Below, piece after piece: positions 49,328 through 61,800 of a DNA stretch of 64,000 nt (its first letter is position 1; each line of letters begins with the position of its first letter). The notes beneath the pieces were generated by a model. It saw nothing but the letters and a program-made list of their open reading frames with translations, was not told the DNA's origin and did no database searches. Source of the stretch: Varroa destructor (Eukaryota > Arthropoda > Arachnida > Mesostigmata > Varroidae); contig NW_019211457.1 in assembly GCF_002443255.2 (NCBI RefSeq), positions 14,421,353 to 14,485,352 on the forward strand, given 5' to 3'. A program made the translations under genes and the position numbers.

Positions 49328-51474
49328 TCACGGATGACCCGTTTCCTCAAGTACTGTCCTTCAAGTATTGTTTTTTTACAGTATTTTTTTCAATTTATGG
49401 TTAAATCTTTACACTCGTGTTGTCCCATGGAGACCTGTCTAGGTGATCTTAAATAAATAATGGCGTGGATTTAATAATTCCATTAAACCTAACGTCCCTA
49501 GGCAGAGCAGATGCTACTAAAGAAACGACATACTGGGCGAAGAGTTTGACTTTAATTTAGGGTAACTTCAACCGGCAATTTACACCCAAGCTGTTGCAAG
49601 AACCAATGGCTGAACATATAGTCCGTCCCTGTTTCCTGTACTTAACAAGGTACGGAGTGTTCCGAAGCTATTTAGTTAGGAGGCAGGTCGGAACAACCAA
49701 GGTTGGGCGCTTTTAAACATAATATTCTATGGAAATTTTTGCTACATTATTCTGTTTACCTGTTCAGGAATTTAGGAAAAATAGTTTTCCTGTAAACTTA
49801 TATTAGGTACCAGTGTCTTTTTGGAAACGAGGAAAAAGGAACCAGACAGAACTCCACCTTAAGATCTCAAGAGAACTTCAAGGTTTTGACGAATTGAGTG
49901 TTTGTTTTTCAAAAGTCTCTTTTTCTCGCATTTGTTATTTGTGTCTTGTTTTGTTTAGCAAAACATGACTTTATACAAATTTCCAGTAGAAAAACAAAAT
50001 AGTAATCTCAAGAACAACTGTTCAGTATGTTGCACGGCCCTCTTTATATAATACCACACCGAACTAAGGTGGCCATTTTGCCATACACAGTAGCCATTTT
50101 GCACCAATATATAATGACCATTAGAAATGGTGGAAAATACGTAAAATAAACAACTTTAAGCTTCTCTACTTTATTTAACCTTTATCCAGACAACAAGGCA
50201 TTCCACTAGAATTTTATGTGGACATAGGAGATGAGGACTATGCATTGGTATATTATAGAGACTATAGCAGCGACCGGTAGCAGTATGGATCTCATCACTC
50301 ACCAGAAATGTTCTACTCGGTATGCATTTCTTCCTTAATTTCTTTGGAGTGGTATTGTTTGAACGAATTTTCGCATAATCGACGCGGAATGATTAAAAAT
50401 GGTCGTTACGATCAATGTAAACCTGCTAAAGCTGCCTCTTGAAATTCCACGTGCATGCTTGGCTCAAACGGCGAAATTACTTTTTAGGAGCTGCTGCCAC
50501 TCTAAGCTCCATCACCGACCAGTAGACACTATACGATTTAATTTGTGAATTAAGGTTTTTTTTATATAGATTTACCACTACTTCCGATTTTCTCACATGC
50601 CTGAAAAATCTAGACGAACCTAAACAACTGAACTGCAAAAATCACACCGAAAACGGATCACGAATAAGTATTTAGTATCTTTCTTTTTAGCCAATACCTT
50701 TCCAGTTGCTAATTTTTTATTCATATTTACCCACAAAATCCCTTCATTCGCTGAATGAGCACACGATTCTTCAGCCAAAATAATGAGGTTGTTTGCCATA
50801 GTTCATGTTATAGCTAAGGCGTTCGTTGTCTTCGCTATAAGTGGCAACCCAATTTTACGCTAGTGATCCGTCTCTGGCGATGTCATCCACCATCAACTCT
50901 ATCAGTATTTTTAGCGTTATCCGGCCATCCACTCAAACGAACACAGAAACATGCGAACATAGAATATACAGCTATTTACCAACTCACTCGCCCGATGACC
51001 CCTTTATAGCAGCAGAATTGGCGTGTCGAGCCGCTGGGTTAAGGCTTCATCTATATTCACGTTCGCGACGCTACCGAAAGACACCACATCTACACAGCTG
51101 CTACAGAGGTAAGATTAGAAGCAACATCGGATAAAGTTAGAGCTGCGATAACTTTACATCGTTACTGGTAACTCGCTTTCTGGCTTTCCCGCGAGGCCAG
51201 CAATTTCTATTGCCCATTTAAATATTTCGAATTTGATGTCCGATGCTGCCTCAATTAAGTTTGTCCTTTTTATTCTTATGTAACTCGAAGTGTTCAGCGC
51301 ATCACCCCTCACCGATCTTCCTGTCTCTTTTGTTCGCCTTTGCCTCCGTAAATTTAGATATCCAGCGATCTGCATTTCTTTCTTGCTATTTCTCACTATT
51401 TTAGTCAATTTCGTTTCTGGATTTTTTGCGGTTGAAATTAATATTTAAACAATTTCAAAATATCAATAAAAAAA

Positions 51475-51876
51475 TCATAAAGTGCCCGTCCAGAAGGAAC
51501 CGTTAGCAAAGGTACTGAAATGTGTGACACCGTATAGTACCAAGGCACACTCCATCACATCTTGTACACACGGACTTGCGTCGAGCAAATGAAAATCCGT
51601 GTACCACATAAGATGTGATGTAATACGTATACGCATGGGAAAGGCGTGACGGTTAGTTTTGTGGGCCACTCTTAAAGATTCGTTAGTCATCGCCCTTGTG
51701 CTATGAAGATCTAGATTGATCTTCGTACCGTTCGTATAATGAACTTCAGTAGCGAAGAGTACGAATCGGCGTCTTAGATTCTTCACAAATAGCGGTGCAT
51801 AAGCATTATTAGTATTTACTTCGAACATTCTTCCTATACAATTGTTGTTTTGTACACAAACATATTTAGTTAACAA
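51475..51876 (-). CDS. Unrecognised 133-aa ORF
   Basis: Apart from the candidate-gene exon at 17850-18329, this is the longest single open frame outside the three named genes. ATG at 51876, TGA at 51475-51477. Pieces such as YAPLFVKNLRRRFVLFATEV and LDLHSTRAMTNESLRVAH are not low-complexity. An internal acceptor (TTGTATAG) could make residues from about 16 on a terminal exon, and a reverse-strand AATAAA lies at 51269-51274. It overlaps the end of the next entry by a few bases in another frame. No family recognised. Confidence 0.25.
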   Translation of the reverse strand: MLTKYVCVQNNNCIGRMFEVNTNNAYAPLFVKNLRRRFVLFATEVHYTNGTKINLDLHSTRAMTNESLRVAHKTNRHAFPMRIRITSHLMWYTDFHLLDASPCVQDVMECALVLYGVTHFSTFANGSFWTGTL

Positions 51877-52055
51877 AAAGGGGTAATGACGATAATGGTG
51901 GGGAGTCCGTTGTCGCAGGCGATCAGGGCTGCATCGATGGCCGCGACTGACGGTAATACGAATATGAACGGTGAACTCCCGTGGTCTTTCCGATGGTCCG
52001 CCACAGAGGCTAAAGCGTTCGAAATGGCAGTTCTGCTATTTCTGATACCGCCAAA
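51870..52055 (-). CDS. Exon-like segment, faintly like a CoA-ligase alpha subunit
   Basis: On the reverse strand CATCTTTTAG is followed by 61 codons to TAA. The stretch TAISNALASVADHRKDHGSS, PFIFVLPSVAAIDAALIA and GLPTIIVIT resembles in pattern the region of succinyl-CoA ligase alpha (and ATP-citrate lyase) where the CoA-binding Rossmann fold hands over to a VPP..AA..I.EA..A...L.V.ITEG segment. The conserved EG after IT is missing (PF here), there is a 3-residue insertion, and no neighbouring exons with the GxTGKQG or GPNCPG motifs were found. A forward frame of 57 codons (51886-52059) overlaps it fully. Could be a pseudogene fragment or chance. Confidence 0.15.
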   Translation of the reverse strand, partial: FGGIRNSRTAISNALASVADHRKDHGSSPFIFVLPSVAAIDAALIACDNGLPTIIVITPFC

Positions 52056-54219
52056 CTAAAAGATGAAATTTTCAACAGCATACTAAGCCGTCTACCCCTT
52101 ATGTTGACTTTCTTTATGCACAGGTACACCATGCCGCTCTACCTATACATAACACAATCATGACAACTATCCACTCAACATTTATGCTGCTGCATGAGTT
52201 GCGTTTGTTGACGCTACTACTTGCGTTCGTTTGCCGTTCTGCTGGCCACTTTTAGATTTTAGACAAATTGCTATAATCAAAATCAAACGTATTCGTCTAG
52301 GACCGATAATTTTAGTAAGAGGCTTTGGGACCGTCATTTGTATTAGTTGCGTATAGAAACAGCTAGTATCTAATGCCGGCAGGCAAAAGATCATTGGCGG
52401 TTAATGCTGACTGAAACGGTTGTAATTTTTCTCATCGTAGAATGTTTTGTACATAAATCTGTCGCAGGTGGAATGCTACTGGAAAACGAACTTTTTTTTC
52501 TATATTTTGTATCGACTGCAATGGAAGTCAACCCGTTTACTTTCGGAAAAAATGTCTATATGAAGATAACTACAGTTTTGTCAGATGCTTAAATGGGTTT
52601 TAATAGATATGGCGTTGTACTTATGTTATTATCTGAAGGAGACTCACTAACCGAAGCCCGCTGCGCGACGGAAATGTTGTTTTCGACTGCTGCCGTCCTT
52701 TTACGTGCAAATGTTGTGCAGTAATCAACGATAGGCCTTTTTGTGACGTGCGTTTGAAACAGAGACAGTATGTTGTCATACAGTGGTGGCTCCGTGACTC
52801 AGAGAGCCGTCTAGCGTTTTGACTGCCGTTTGCGGAGTTCGTCCTATTCAGCATCGAGCGACGTACACAGGTTACAGTAACGCAGTTTTTTTAACTGAAC
52901 AAGAATAGGGCTGATCCTGATTCGACTGGGCTTGACTCGCTGAATATATTTAACTCGTTTGACAAAGCGGAAGTAATGTCATAACAATGAAAAAAAAGGT
53001 GGAGTAGTAGGCCAAAACAGGCTTCTGTTTGTTATAGTTGAATATATTAAAACATCGTGTGAGTTTCGTAGACCTCGTGGACGCGAAACGGGTACTGATA
53101 GATAGACAAGCAGGCGAAACAAATACAGTGAATAGTGGACGGCGAGTTGAAATCAGTTTGGCAATAACCCATTTCTACTCTCGTAACCAATTGAATATTT
53201 ATAATCATCATAGATATATTATAGATATATATGTGTGTGTTGCACCATATTTTAACGCATTGGCTTGGATGGCTGAACCTTTGGATGAGCAAAGACTGCG
53301 GAAACTGTGAACTGCAACAAAACTAGATATATATGTATACAAAGCACAAGCGTGGAAAGGCTTCACTGATTTTTTTTATGAAAACAATCAAATAGCATAC
53401 GTAATTTTAAAATTATGCTGTCTGTAATGCATTTAAAATATACAAAATTTGTTTCTCTTGTTATATGTCTTTGTTCGAGATGTTTTACAACTAGCACTTC
53501 TCAATAAATTCACCAGTATCAAGTATTTAGAATAAAAATAATTCTCTGAACGAATTAGCAGCCACGGACTGATGCTGAGTTTTTAAGGCCAATTTCACGA
53601 CCATGATTTGTTGTCGGACAAAATCAAAGTAATCACAATGAACACCGGGCACTTGTAACACGAGTCCAAGTTATTTATTGTCTGGAAGAATTGTTGTACA
53701 ATACAAAAGTGTTCTTTTGTTCTGTTAAATATCGGTGTACTGCATACGTGTACATATCATGAAGTATATTCGTCCGCACGAAACTACATACAATATATGC
53801 ATGGAAAGGAAACGACTTTTCGGATTTAATAAAAACTCCACACAAAAAAATCTTTTATTTCACATCTCATGATTATGTAGAATATATCCATATTTGACTA
53901 CGCCTGCTACACTATGGCTTATGGCTACCTCTCCATGAACTTATAGTGTTACTTTCGTTACTGAATGCTACCTTTGGAATAAAGCATTTATTATTTCTGT
54001 GAGTTGAAATCTCACTTTCAACCAGATCCTGTTGTGATGACCGGAATTGTTTCAAAGTGAATAGAACTTCGGTTAATTTATGAACGTGCCTTCGTTGTCC
54101 GAGGTCCAAGGAAAAGTTAATTTTTCTTCATCATTTTTTTTTTATATATTTGTTGATTACTACTCATCCAGCACAGAACAAACTTTATTTTATGTCATGC
54201 GCACATTTTTTATTTTCGC

Positions 54220-54241
54220 ATATATATATATATATATATAT
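54220..54241. repeat. (AT)11 microsatellite
   Basis: Uninterrupted AT run in intergenic sequence. Confidence 0.95.
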
Positions 54242-55251
54242 TATTCTCGAGGCACACTTGTACTTGAAGCCTCATATGCTTACTCACCTTCAGCTGTTAG
54301 TCGGTAATCGCCAGCTTATCTGTCAAGAACCTGAACATCGCATGTCGCTACCTACCACTAACTAATATCTAATAACCTGCATAATAAATACATACTGTGT
54401 TAAAATATGATATAGGACATTCGGATCACCCTAATACCTCCCTTCCGTATCGACGATCCTATGGCGACGGTGAGATGTAGCCTACAAGATGCTCTTTTGT
54501 TAACCAAATGCTAGGTCTAGTAAATGTTACCATTTTCTTCTTTTTATTTTCACAAAATTTCCCGTGGTGCAGTTACTGCACATTGTATGAGTGATGCGAT
54601 AATAGTCTTTTCTTATAAGATCGTACTAGTCCTTTTCAATAAGAAGACTACTTAACAGACCCTTAAAAATTAATATATATTAAAGTCCACAATGCTTTCC
54701 ATATGTATTCGATGTAGAACCATTGTACTCAAATATTTTATCTTCCGCTATAGCATTCGAAGCAGACAGACTTATGCGATCACGTACAGAAATGTTTTCG
54801 CAGATCAGATGATACGCGTTTATAATTGACAAGTTTACCAAAATCACTCCGAAAACCCCATTCTAGTCCTGATTCAAAAACCGAGCCGAGAAGCCTCACC
54901 CAGCTTGTGTCAGATGCTGTGAACTTCAACAAGGTCCTCAGGATAAAGCTTTCCGATAATCTGCACTCCATATTATTAAAATTTTTGTAATATCTAGAAT
55001 CAATCAGACCAAAAACTCACTATAAATAGTCATTTTTTTTTTATAATAGATCCTTTCGACAGATAAAGGAGAGAGCCCAACGTTACGTGGTCGTCTCGAT
55101 GTGGCTCATTTGTTAAATTCCTCTTTTCCTTGTAAGTATCGTCTGTTTTCTAACTAGCCATTCCTATATCTACAAGCGGCAGCGCTCTAGCCAAGCCCCG
55201 CTCAGGTGCTGTAACACGTTTTTGTTACTGAAATCTATTTTTTGTGTCATA

Positions 55252-55257
55252 TTTATT
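55252..55257 (-). promoter_or_regulatory. Possible polyadenylation signal of FGFR1OP2
   Basis: TTTATT on + is AATAAA on the gene strand, 289 bases beyond the stop codon. This would give a 3' UTR of about 300 bases. Confidence 0.4.
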
Positions 55258-55545
55258 TTTTCCGTCCGTTTCGTTTGTTTCATTCATATTTAAAACGGGT
55301 TCACGCACAACATTCATCTTATACTCGGCCCACCCTGGTTTGTCGCGCTCCGACGCCAACACATGGAAGGGCCAATGCTCTTATCGTCTAAATCGCCCTT
55401 CAGATGCCTGCGATTTCTTCAATTTAAGCTTCGAGCTGCTGGACCCAAAAGCACAATAACCATGGCCCGCCAGATGGCCATTAGGGTCACGCGGTACTGC
55501 TTTTTACTAAAGCACTCCTCTACATCACTTTCATTCACCATTACA

Positions 55546-55800
55546 CTATTTGTTTTCAGTTGCGATCCTTTTCGATGGACATCTGCTGGAGGTCGCGTTT
55601 TTGTTCTCGATGGGAGCAGAGTTCGTCGTGGCTGACGTTGGGGTTGAAGATGTTATCGGCGTCTCTGAGATAGCGGATGGTTCTGATGAGGCAGTCTTTG
55701 CACAACCGTCGTTTTTCCGAATCGTCGTAAACCCGTTCTGAAGTGATTCATTTTTGACGGATCCGCAACTGCTAGCTATTTGGAGAATTTCGCGAAGGAC
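55546..55800 (-). CDS. FGFR1OP2 coding exon 6 (terminal)
   Basis: Acceptor TTTAATCCAG. Residues 177-260: VLREILQIASSCGSVKNESL, then a tail rich in Ser, Thr and Pro (SEPSAISETPITSSTPTSAT) ending at TAG 55546-55548. The tail is longer and simpler than in vertebrates. Confidence 0.88.
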   Translation of the reverse strand, partial: VLREILQIASSCGSVKNESLQNGFTTIRKNDGCAKTASSEPSAISETPITSSTPTSATTNSAPIENKNATSSRCPSKRIATENK

Positions 55801-58800
55801 CTGGATTAAACATATATTAGCTTTAGAAATCGCTTGCAGGGTACGAAAGTGACTTCAGAAAAAAATTCTTTAGTTTATCGTGTTATGTGATTGTGCACAT
55901 AAAATAAACCTGTGTAATGAATCGAATGTACAAAAACATTCCGGAACTTTTGCGGTATCAATTTCCTTACAGTACGTACCCCATTTTCCGTTCGCAATCG
56001 TGCAAGTTGCTCCTCTGTACAGTTCGAGTTGTTTTCGTCAATATCGGCCGCCAATCGCATGATACCAGCCATTTCAGAGATTTTATCCGCAAGACGGTGG
56101 ACAGCCTTTTGAAAAAAGGGAATAGAAAACCATAGGTATATTTATGAACACTCTCACCAGCACTTACTGATGGCGGTGTCAACGCTAGTGGTGACAAATT
56201 TATCGAATTTTGAAGCAGTATCTATGATCAAAGTAAGTGGACAAAATCACGTTCTTAAAAACTGACCTGCGAAGAGCTAAGCTGCTGGGCGCAAGCTTGT
56301 TCGACTTCACGGTTTTTTGTCAACGCCAAGACGTGTTGCCTGCAATCGGTTAGAAGCCCCGAGCCGCTATTACAATCGTTACTAAAAATCGTCAAATCGT
56401 GTAGTTATTGCGCTAACGAGCCAAAACTCTTTGCAATAAACTTTCGAATACATTAAAATGTTCTAAGTAATCAGCGGATGATTTAGGGGACAGTATTAAC
56501 GGAAATCTCTCGTTGTTGTCGTAAGAATTAACTTCATCCTCCAGTGACTGTTGCAATTCATTCAACTTGTTTACCAGAAGCCGAAAATTTCTCCTTGCAT
56601 GATTATAACAGGATTAAGCACTTTGTGTTCAACACTGTGCTTGCAACAGTTTTCACGTTGCTATTACGCCCAGCTACACCCTATTGTAATAATTTGCTCT
56701 AGATAGCGTTCAGGGCCAACTACTTATGGCGTTCGAAATGACATCACGTACGAGTTGCGACCACCATTGTTTACTTTTGTCGCTCCAATTTATATCTCCT
56801 GAAACAAAATCGTGTGAATTCGAACTACAACACAAAAGAATTGCAAGAGGCTAGAAAAAAGCTCGCGCAGTTTACCCGCAGCAGAAAATTACTGGAAGGG
56901 TCTAAGGGACGGTAGTCCACTAACTGATTTGTCCTTTGGGCCATGTGATGGTAATATACCAGTTTCATAAACAACCATGGCCCGTTCTCCCTGTAATAAT
57001 ATTATTTTTAGTGCGGCGAACTGACACGAGCTAAACGCAAGTCATCTGCCATCGCTACGTGGGACCGTCCGCGCACTCCAAGTTGAGTGTATTTTTTATG
57101 TAATATCGTAGTGGTACCAGAATAAATATTACTCGTGTTAAATACTAGTATAGTGTAAATTATTAATCTGGTAGCAACGGACGCATTGACCGTTGACAAA
57201 GAGAGGGCGTGAGCCTTTGAAGAGTCTTAAAACTAAGTGGGTGGCTAACTTTAAATCCTCTAATTATGCGTAATAAGCAGGTTGGATAAACTGATCTGCT
57301 TATTAGACGGTTTTCATTTTGGACAAAGCTGTAAAAACTGCTATGATCTAGTCCTAACAATTCTTAAGCTTAAGAAAACCTAACCAAAGTGCGAGACAAA
57401 TAGAAATGAATATCATTAGCAATACAATTAATTCTGCACATTTATAAACCCTAAAATGCATATAATTGACTCGCGCTTTGAACAGTAGAGGCAAAGTACA
57501 CTTAAAAAATTAAATGTAGATTCTAGCTGGAACAACTGGATAGTAAAGATATTCTACCAAAAACATGGTGGTTAAACCCTCTAACACAGGATCATAAAAA
57601 CACGTCGGTCTACAAAATCATAATAAATACGAGTTCAATTTCAATTTACTACCGTGTTACATAGTGCATACAATAAGTTCGATTTGTACTTTTCAGGCGA
57701 CTTGAATAAGCTGCCTAAAAAGCACGTAAAATAACTGAGAGGACAAATTTGCTCTAAAACGAGCGGACTATTCGAGACAGTTCGAGATATCATTCTATAT
57801 TATGTACAAAAGTGCGTTTCGTACATATTCATTTTTGCTCAATGGCAAATCCGCAACATACTGAATTTCTATTACGTATCTCTCAGCGCTGGTTCATAGA
57901 AAAATCATTGTTTTTATTTTCTTAACGTGACATAACGATGGGCTTTACCCTGCACTCGTTTTGTGAATGATTTATATTTGATTCGTTCGTGTCACACAGC
58001 GTAGTTCTGCTAATGTTTACCATTACTAATTTGCATATAACATGGCATAAAAGAGGTGAACCATCTCCGCAAAAAAATTAAATGTATGTTTTTATTGGTG
58101 GGCGTCGAAAAGCGAAACATTTGCAATATCAACATTTCAGAAATGTTCAACAGTGTCAAAACGGAGATGGTTAAATTTTCCTGGGATTAACAAGGACTTA
58201 CTTCTTGAGAAAGGTATCTCACAAACTGATAACTTAAGCGACACACAGCGATTTTGCTAATTAAAGTCTGCTAGTCCATAAAATCCGATAACGGCGAGCA
58301 TTCTGTAAATGCTGAATAAATGAATGTTATGTTGCAGCAGGGATATATTACAGATTTGGTCTGAACCCACTGGTAACATCCGTGGCGACAAAAGTGTTTT
58401 AAGGAAGTTTAATACATAACATTGTAATGGTAAATTGGTAATGATATCTACATGGAATTATTACGCTGAAGCTGGATCACATTACGTGCATTGCACTACC
58501 TATTCTAAACATAATGGAAGAACAGCGTTTTAGGCTGCGATATATTTCTGAACAAACTCAGTTTGTAAAATAACCATGACCATAAACGAATTTACTCAAG
58601 GTCTAAGAGAACTCTCTGACTTGTATACTACTGGGTATTGAGCGAAATAGATCGTTTACACTTGTCTTATACACTTAAGTTACGGAAATAACTATAAATA
58701 TACAAATGAGTATCGTCATCGCTAATGATATTTGATGCTGCTGAAAACAGAAGTCTAAGACAGTCAAAATAACAAGGTAGTATTCTTGACGCCATTAAGT

Positions 58801-61800
58801 ATCAAGCTCAGCTTTGCCTAAGCACTGCTTTATTTCAAAGATTTTCGCCGCAAGCCATCCTCTATATTTTAATGCGCGCCAAAATTGACCTAGCTGTTTT
58901 TTTTGTTTTACGTCGTAATGCACTAAAAAATATCAACAATTTAGACCGATTCAGGCACATTAAGGACATGAATGGGAATTAAACCACCTCATCAGAACAT
59001 GCACCACATCCACGAATCGCATCATGTAATTGATTAGAACGCGCTAAATTTGGCGGGCGCACCCTCCGTCTTGACCGAGTCAAATTATTGCTAGTAGAGT
59101 TGCTACTCTTAGTGTTAACTTAGCTTGAATCAGAAGGCACTCGATGCGATCTCTAACAAGAAACAAAGACTGGTTATGTAGAACCGTTGGTAATATTCCT
59201 CAACAGCGGTTACGTGACCTTCGACTACTTCTTCCATCAAAGTCCGCGTGGCAGAATATCAAAGAATGTTTTCGCAGGGCAATTATTGTAGGTAGCATTT
59301 GTTCAGTGTCGGTGGATCGGACCTCAAAAGTTGTGCGGAAGCCAAAAAGATGTTTGATATTTAGTCGACCTCACATAAACCAGTTGATTTGGGACTCACA
59401 ATACATCTACTGTAAAAGACGTTGGATCAATTTGACTGTCATTAAACACACTTTAAAAGGTAATGTAGAAATGGAGTGATGTTTAAAAAAACATGGTAAC
59501 TTCAGTGGGTGGATTATATTTCTATGTCATATAAATATCGTTTGATTTTCAGTCTCGTGATTTACGGTGATAATAAACATGGAACAGCTTCACATAAGGC
59601 ATATTATGTAGACTTTTTTTAAAGAAAGTGTATATATGTGTTTGTGTGTACAACTGACCTGTATTTTGTCATGACCATTTGTAGAGTGTTCTGGTGTTCT
59701 TCAAGTGCGCCCAGCAGTGCAATATTTTCCCGTTTCAAATCCTGGGAGTGAGACGATAGATAAAAGCACGGACAAGGTTGCATTAAAAGTGACGAACCAT
59801 ACAAAAAAAGGCTTATTGTTAGGATTTCTGTATCTGAAATCTGAGTCTAACTAGCTAATGACAATATTTTTTAACAACATAGCATTTTAATTTATAGTAA
59901 TAATTATTATTACTATTAACTAAATGGTATAAAACACAACTAATATTAAATAAATAAACCCTTGTAAGGGTTCTTGTAACCGCGGTCTTTATTTAGTTTC
60001 TCATCGTTCGAGCATAATGTTATGTAACAGTATTCTAATCATTAAGCAGTTAAGACGATTTTCCCGTAGTCTTTATTTGGAAAGGATCTGCTGCGGACAG
60101 GAGGGCTGAAAAACGACGTCTATCTAAGCTTTCTTACCTTTGTATGAAACAGGAATTTTTTTTTTTTTATAAAACGGTACTTAATTCTGTTAACGGGCTT
60201 ATCAAGGTGCTTTATTGTCAAGGAACCCCCTGACTTATCCAACCGTGTGATCAGCCCGGTGAAGTTTACTTTTTTGTCCCACGCAATTCGGTGATATATA
60301 TATTTATGGTCCCCAACCTTGATCTGGCGATTTTCCTGCTGGATGGCCGCGATGAGAGCTCCTCGTGAATTCGTCGGTTTGACAACGGATTCGATATGCG
60401 ATACTTCATCACTATATTCTTTCATTGCTTCTAACTTACGTAGAATTGCCATCGCCTGTAAGAAGCAACAGCGAATTAGCCGGCCATTTCAAAACAAAAA
60501 ACGCAAAGCGAACTCATCAGTGCATACAAAAAAATACATAGATATTTAAGGATACGGGGTTATGTGCTATTTAGGATATACCCGAAAAAAAATTCTAACA
60601 GTCCTACTATGCAGAAACTGTATTAGCAACTATGTAGTGAAGGTGACGTATCCAACATAACTAACGTCGATCTTCCGTGCAGATAGTTCGCGGCGTGTAA
60701 AAAAGAACAGGCAAACACTTAATATTTACACGCAGCTAGACAATGCAGTCTCATGTATCACTGCTGCATTTGCAAAATGAACACACAGGCCTTTGAGTTG
60801 CTTTTATATCGAGAACAGCTGCTTTTTTCAGTGATCCGGTCCTCGCCAGTTTCACTCCTACGATACGATTCTGATCCTGGCTAAAAATGACCGTGGTTCA
60901 GTGTAATGAAAAAACAATACTAATTCGATGCTGCGTTACAGTTATTGCAGCTTAGCCGATAGCCCAGTAAATCCTCTGTTTCATGCGGTGTCTTATTTTT
61001 CTTATTGTTATTATAATCATTTTGTGCAGGAATAAAACAGCGAACTCTCCATAGATTTGATAGCTTGGGTTTACTTGACATATTTATACGCATCGTAGTT
61101 GTTAACAATACCTCTACTATTCTATGTGTAACTTGAGCTTTAGGCGCTTATTAGCTGTTAGATGATTCAGGCCGTTTTTCAAATTATATGTTTCAACGTT
61201 CATATTTTTAACCTGATTTCGTTCTGGGTTGAGCTCGCAATATTACAGAATAATATTCATGTACAGAATCATGGATACTACAAAAAGGAGGCGGTCCTAA
61301 ATTTGTTTCCCTTGAGGGAACCTCTTTCTCTATTTAAGATTAGGTGATCATCGACTTTAGTAGGAATCGGTCTAATCAATATCGCTGCCCGCTGACATTT
61401 TCACCTTATCAATTCCGATATTATAAGATTGCAATTATAACATTCACCGTCGCGTTACTACGTCACTGCACTATATCGTGCTTTGCTGTACACATAGCTA
61501 TTGCTTTACTGAATGACTTTTTCGGTCTATTGAACTTGAATCCCAGCAAGTGCATTCAGAAGTTATATAGTTGGTCTTAACACACTATATTTTTTAGGTC
61601 TGATGTAACTAGTTTGAGGTTACTAACAAAGCAGCTTGTATCACAATAGGAGGAACATCCGAGTTTCGTATTGTGTATCAAAAATAGTAACGATTAAGCC
61701 GAAAGGCTTTTCGGTTAATGTGTCAAAAATATCGTGGAGTGCTGGCGTTCCATTATTGCACTGTGTGGAAATCACGTGTAGATGCGTTCTTTAGCAATAT

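Larger units (their letters stand above)
34181..55251. other. Long stretch without a recognised gene
   Basis: About 21 kb following DNAJ. No canonical AATAAA lies close to the DNAJ stop; AATATA near 34210 is a possible variant signal. GC-richer islands occur at 37.7-38.5, 41.8-42.3 and 51.9-52.1 kb. Several open frames with splice-like edges are listed separately, none assigned to a family. The remainder is AT-rich with short microsatellites and foldbacks. Whether one or more fast-evolving or lineage-specific genes lie here cannot be settled by reading alone. Confidence 0.4.

Noticed and set aside
55550..55741. 63-codon forward ORF over FGFR1OP2 exon 6
   Set aside because: Shadow of the reverse-strand terminal exon.
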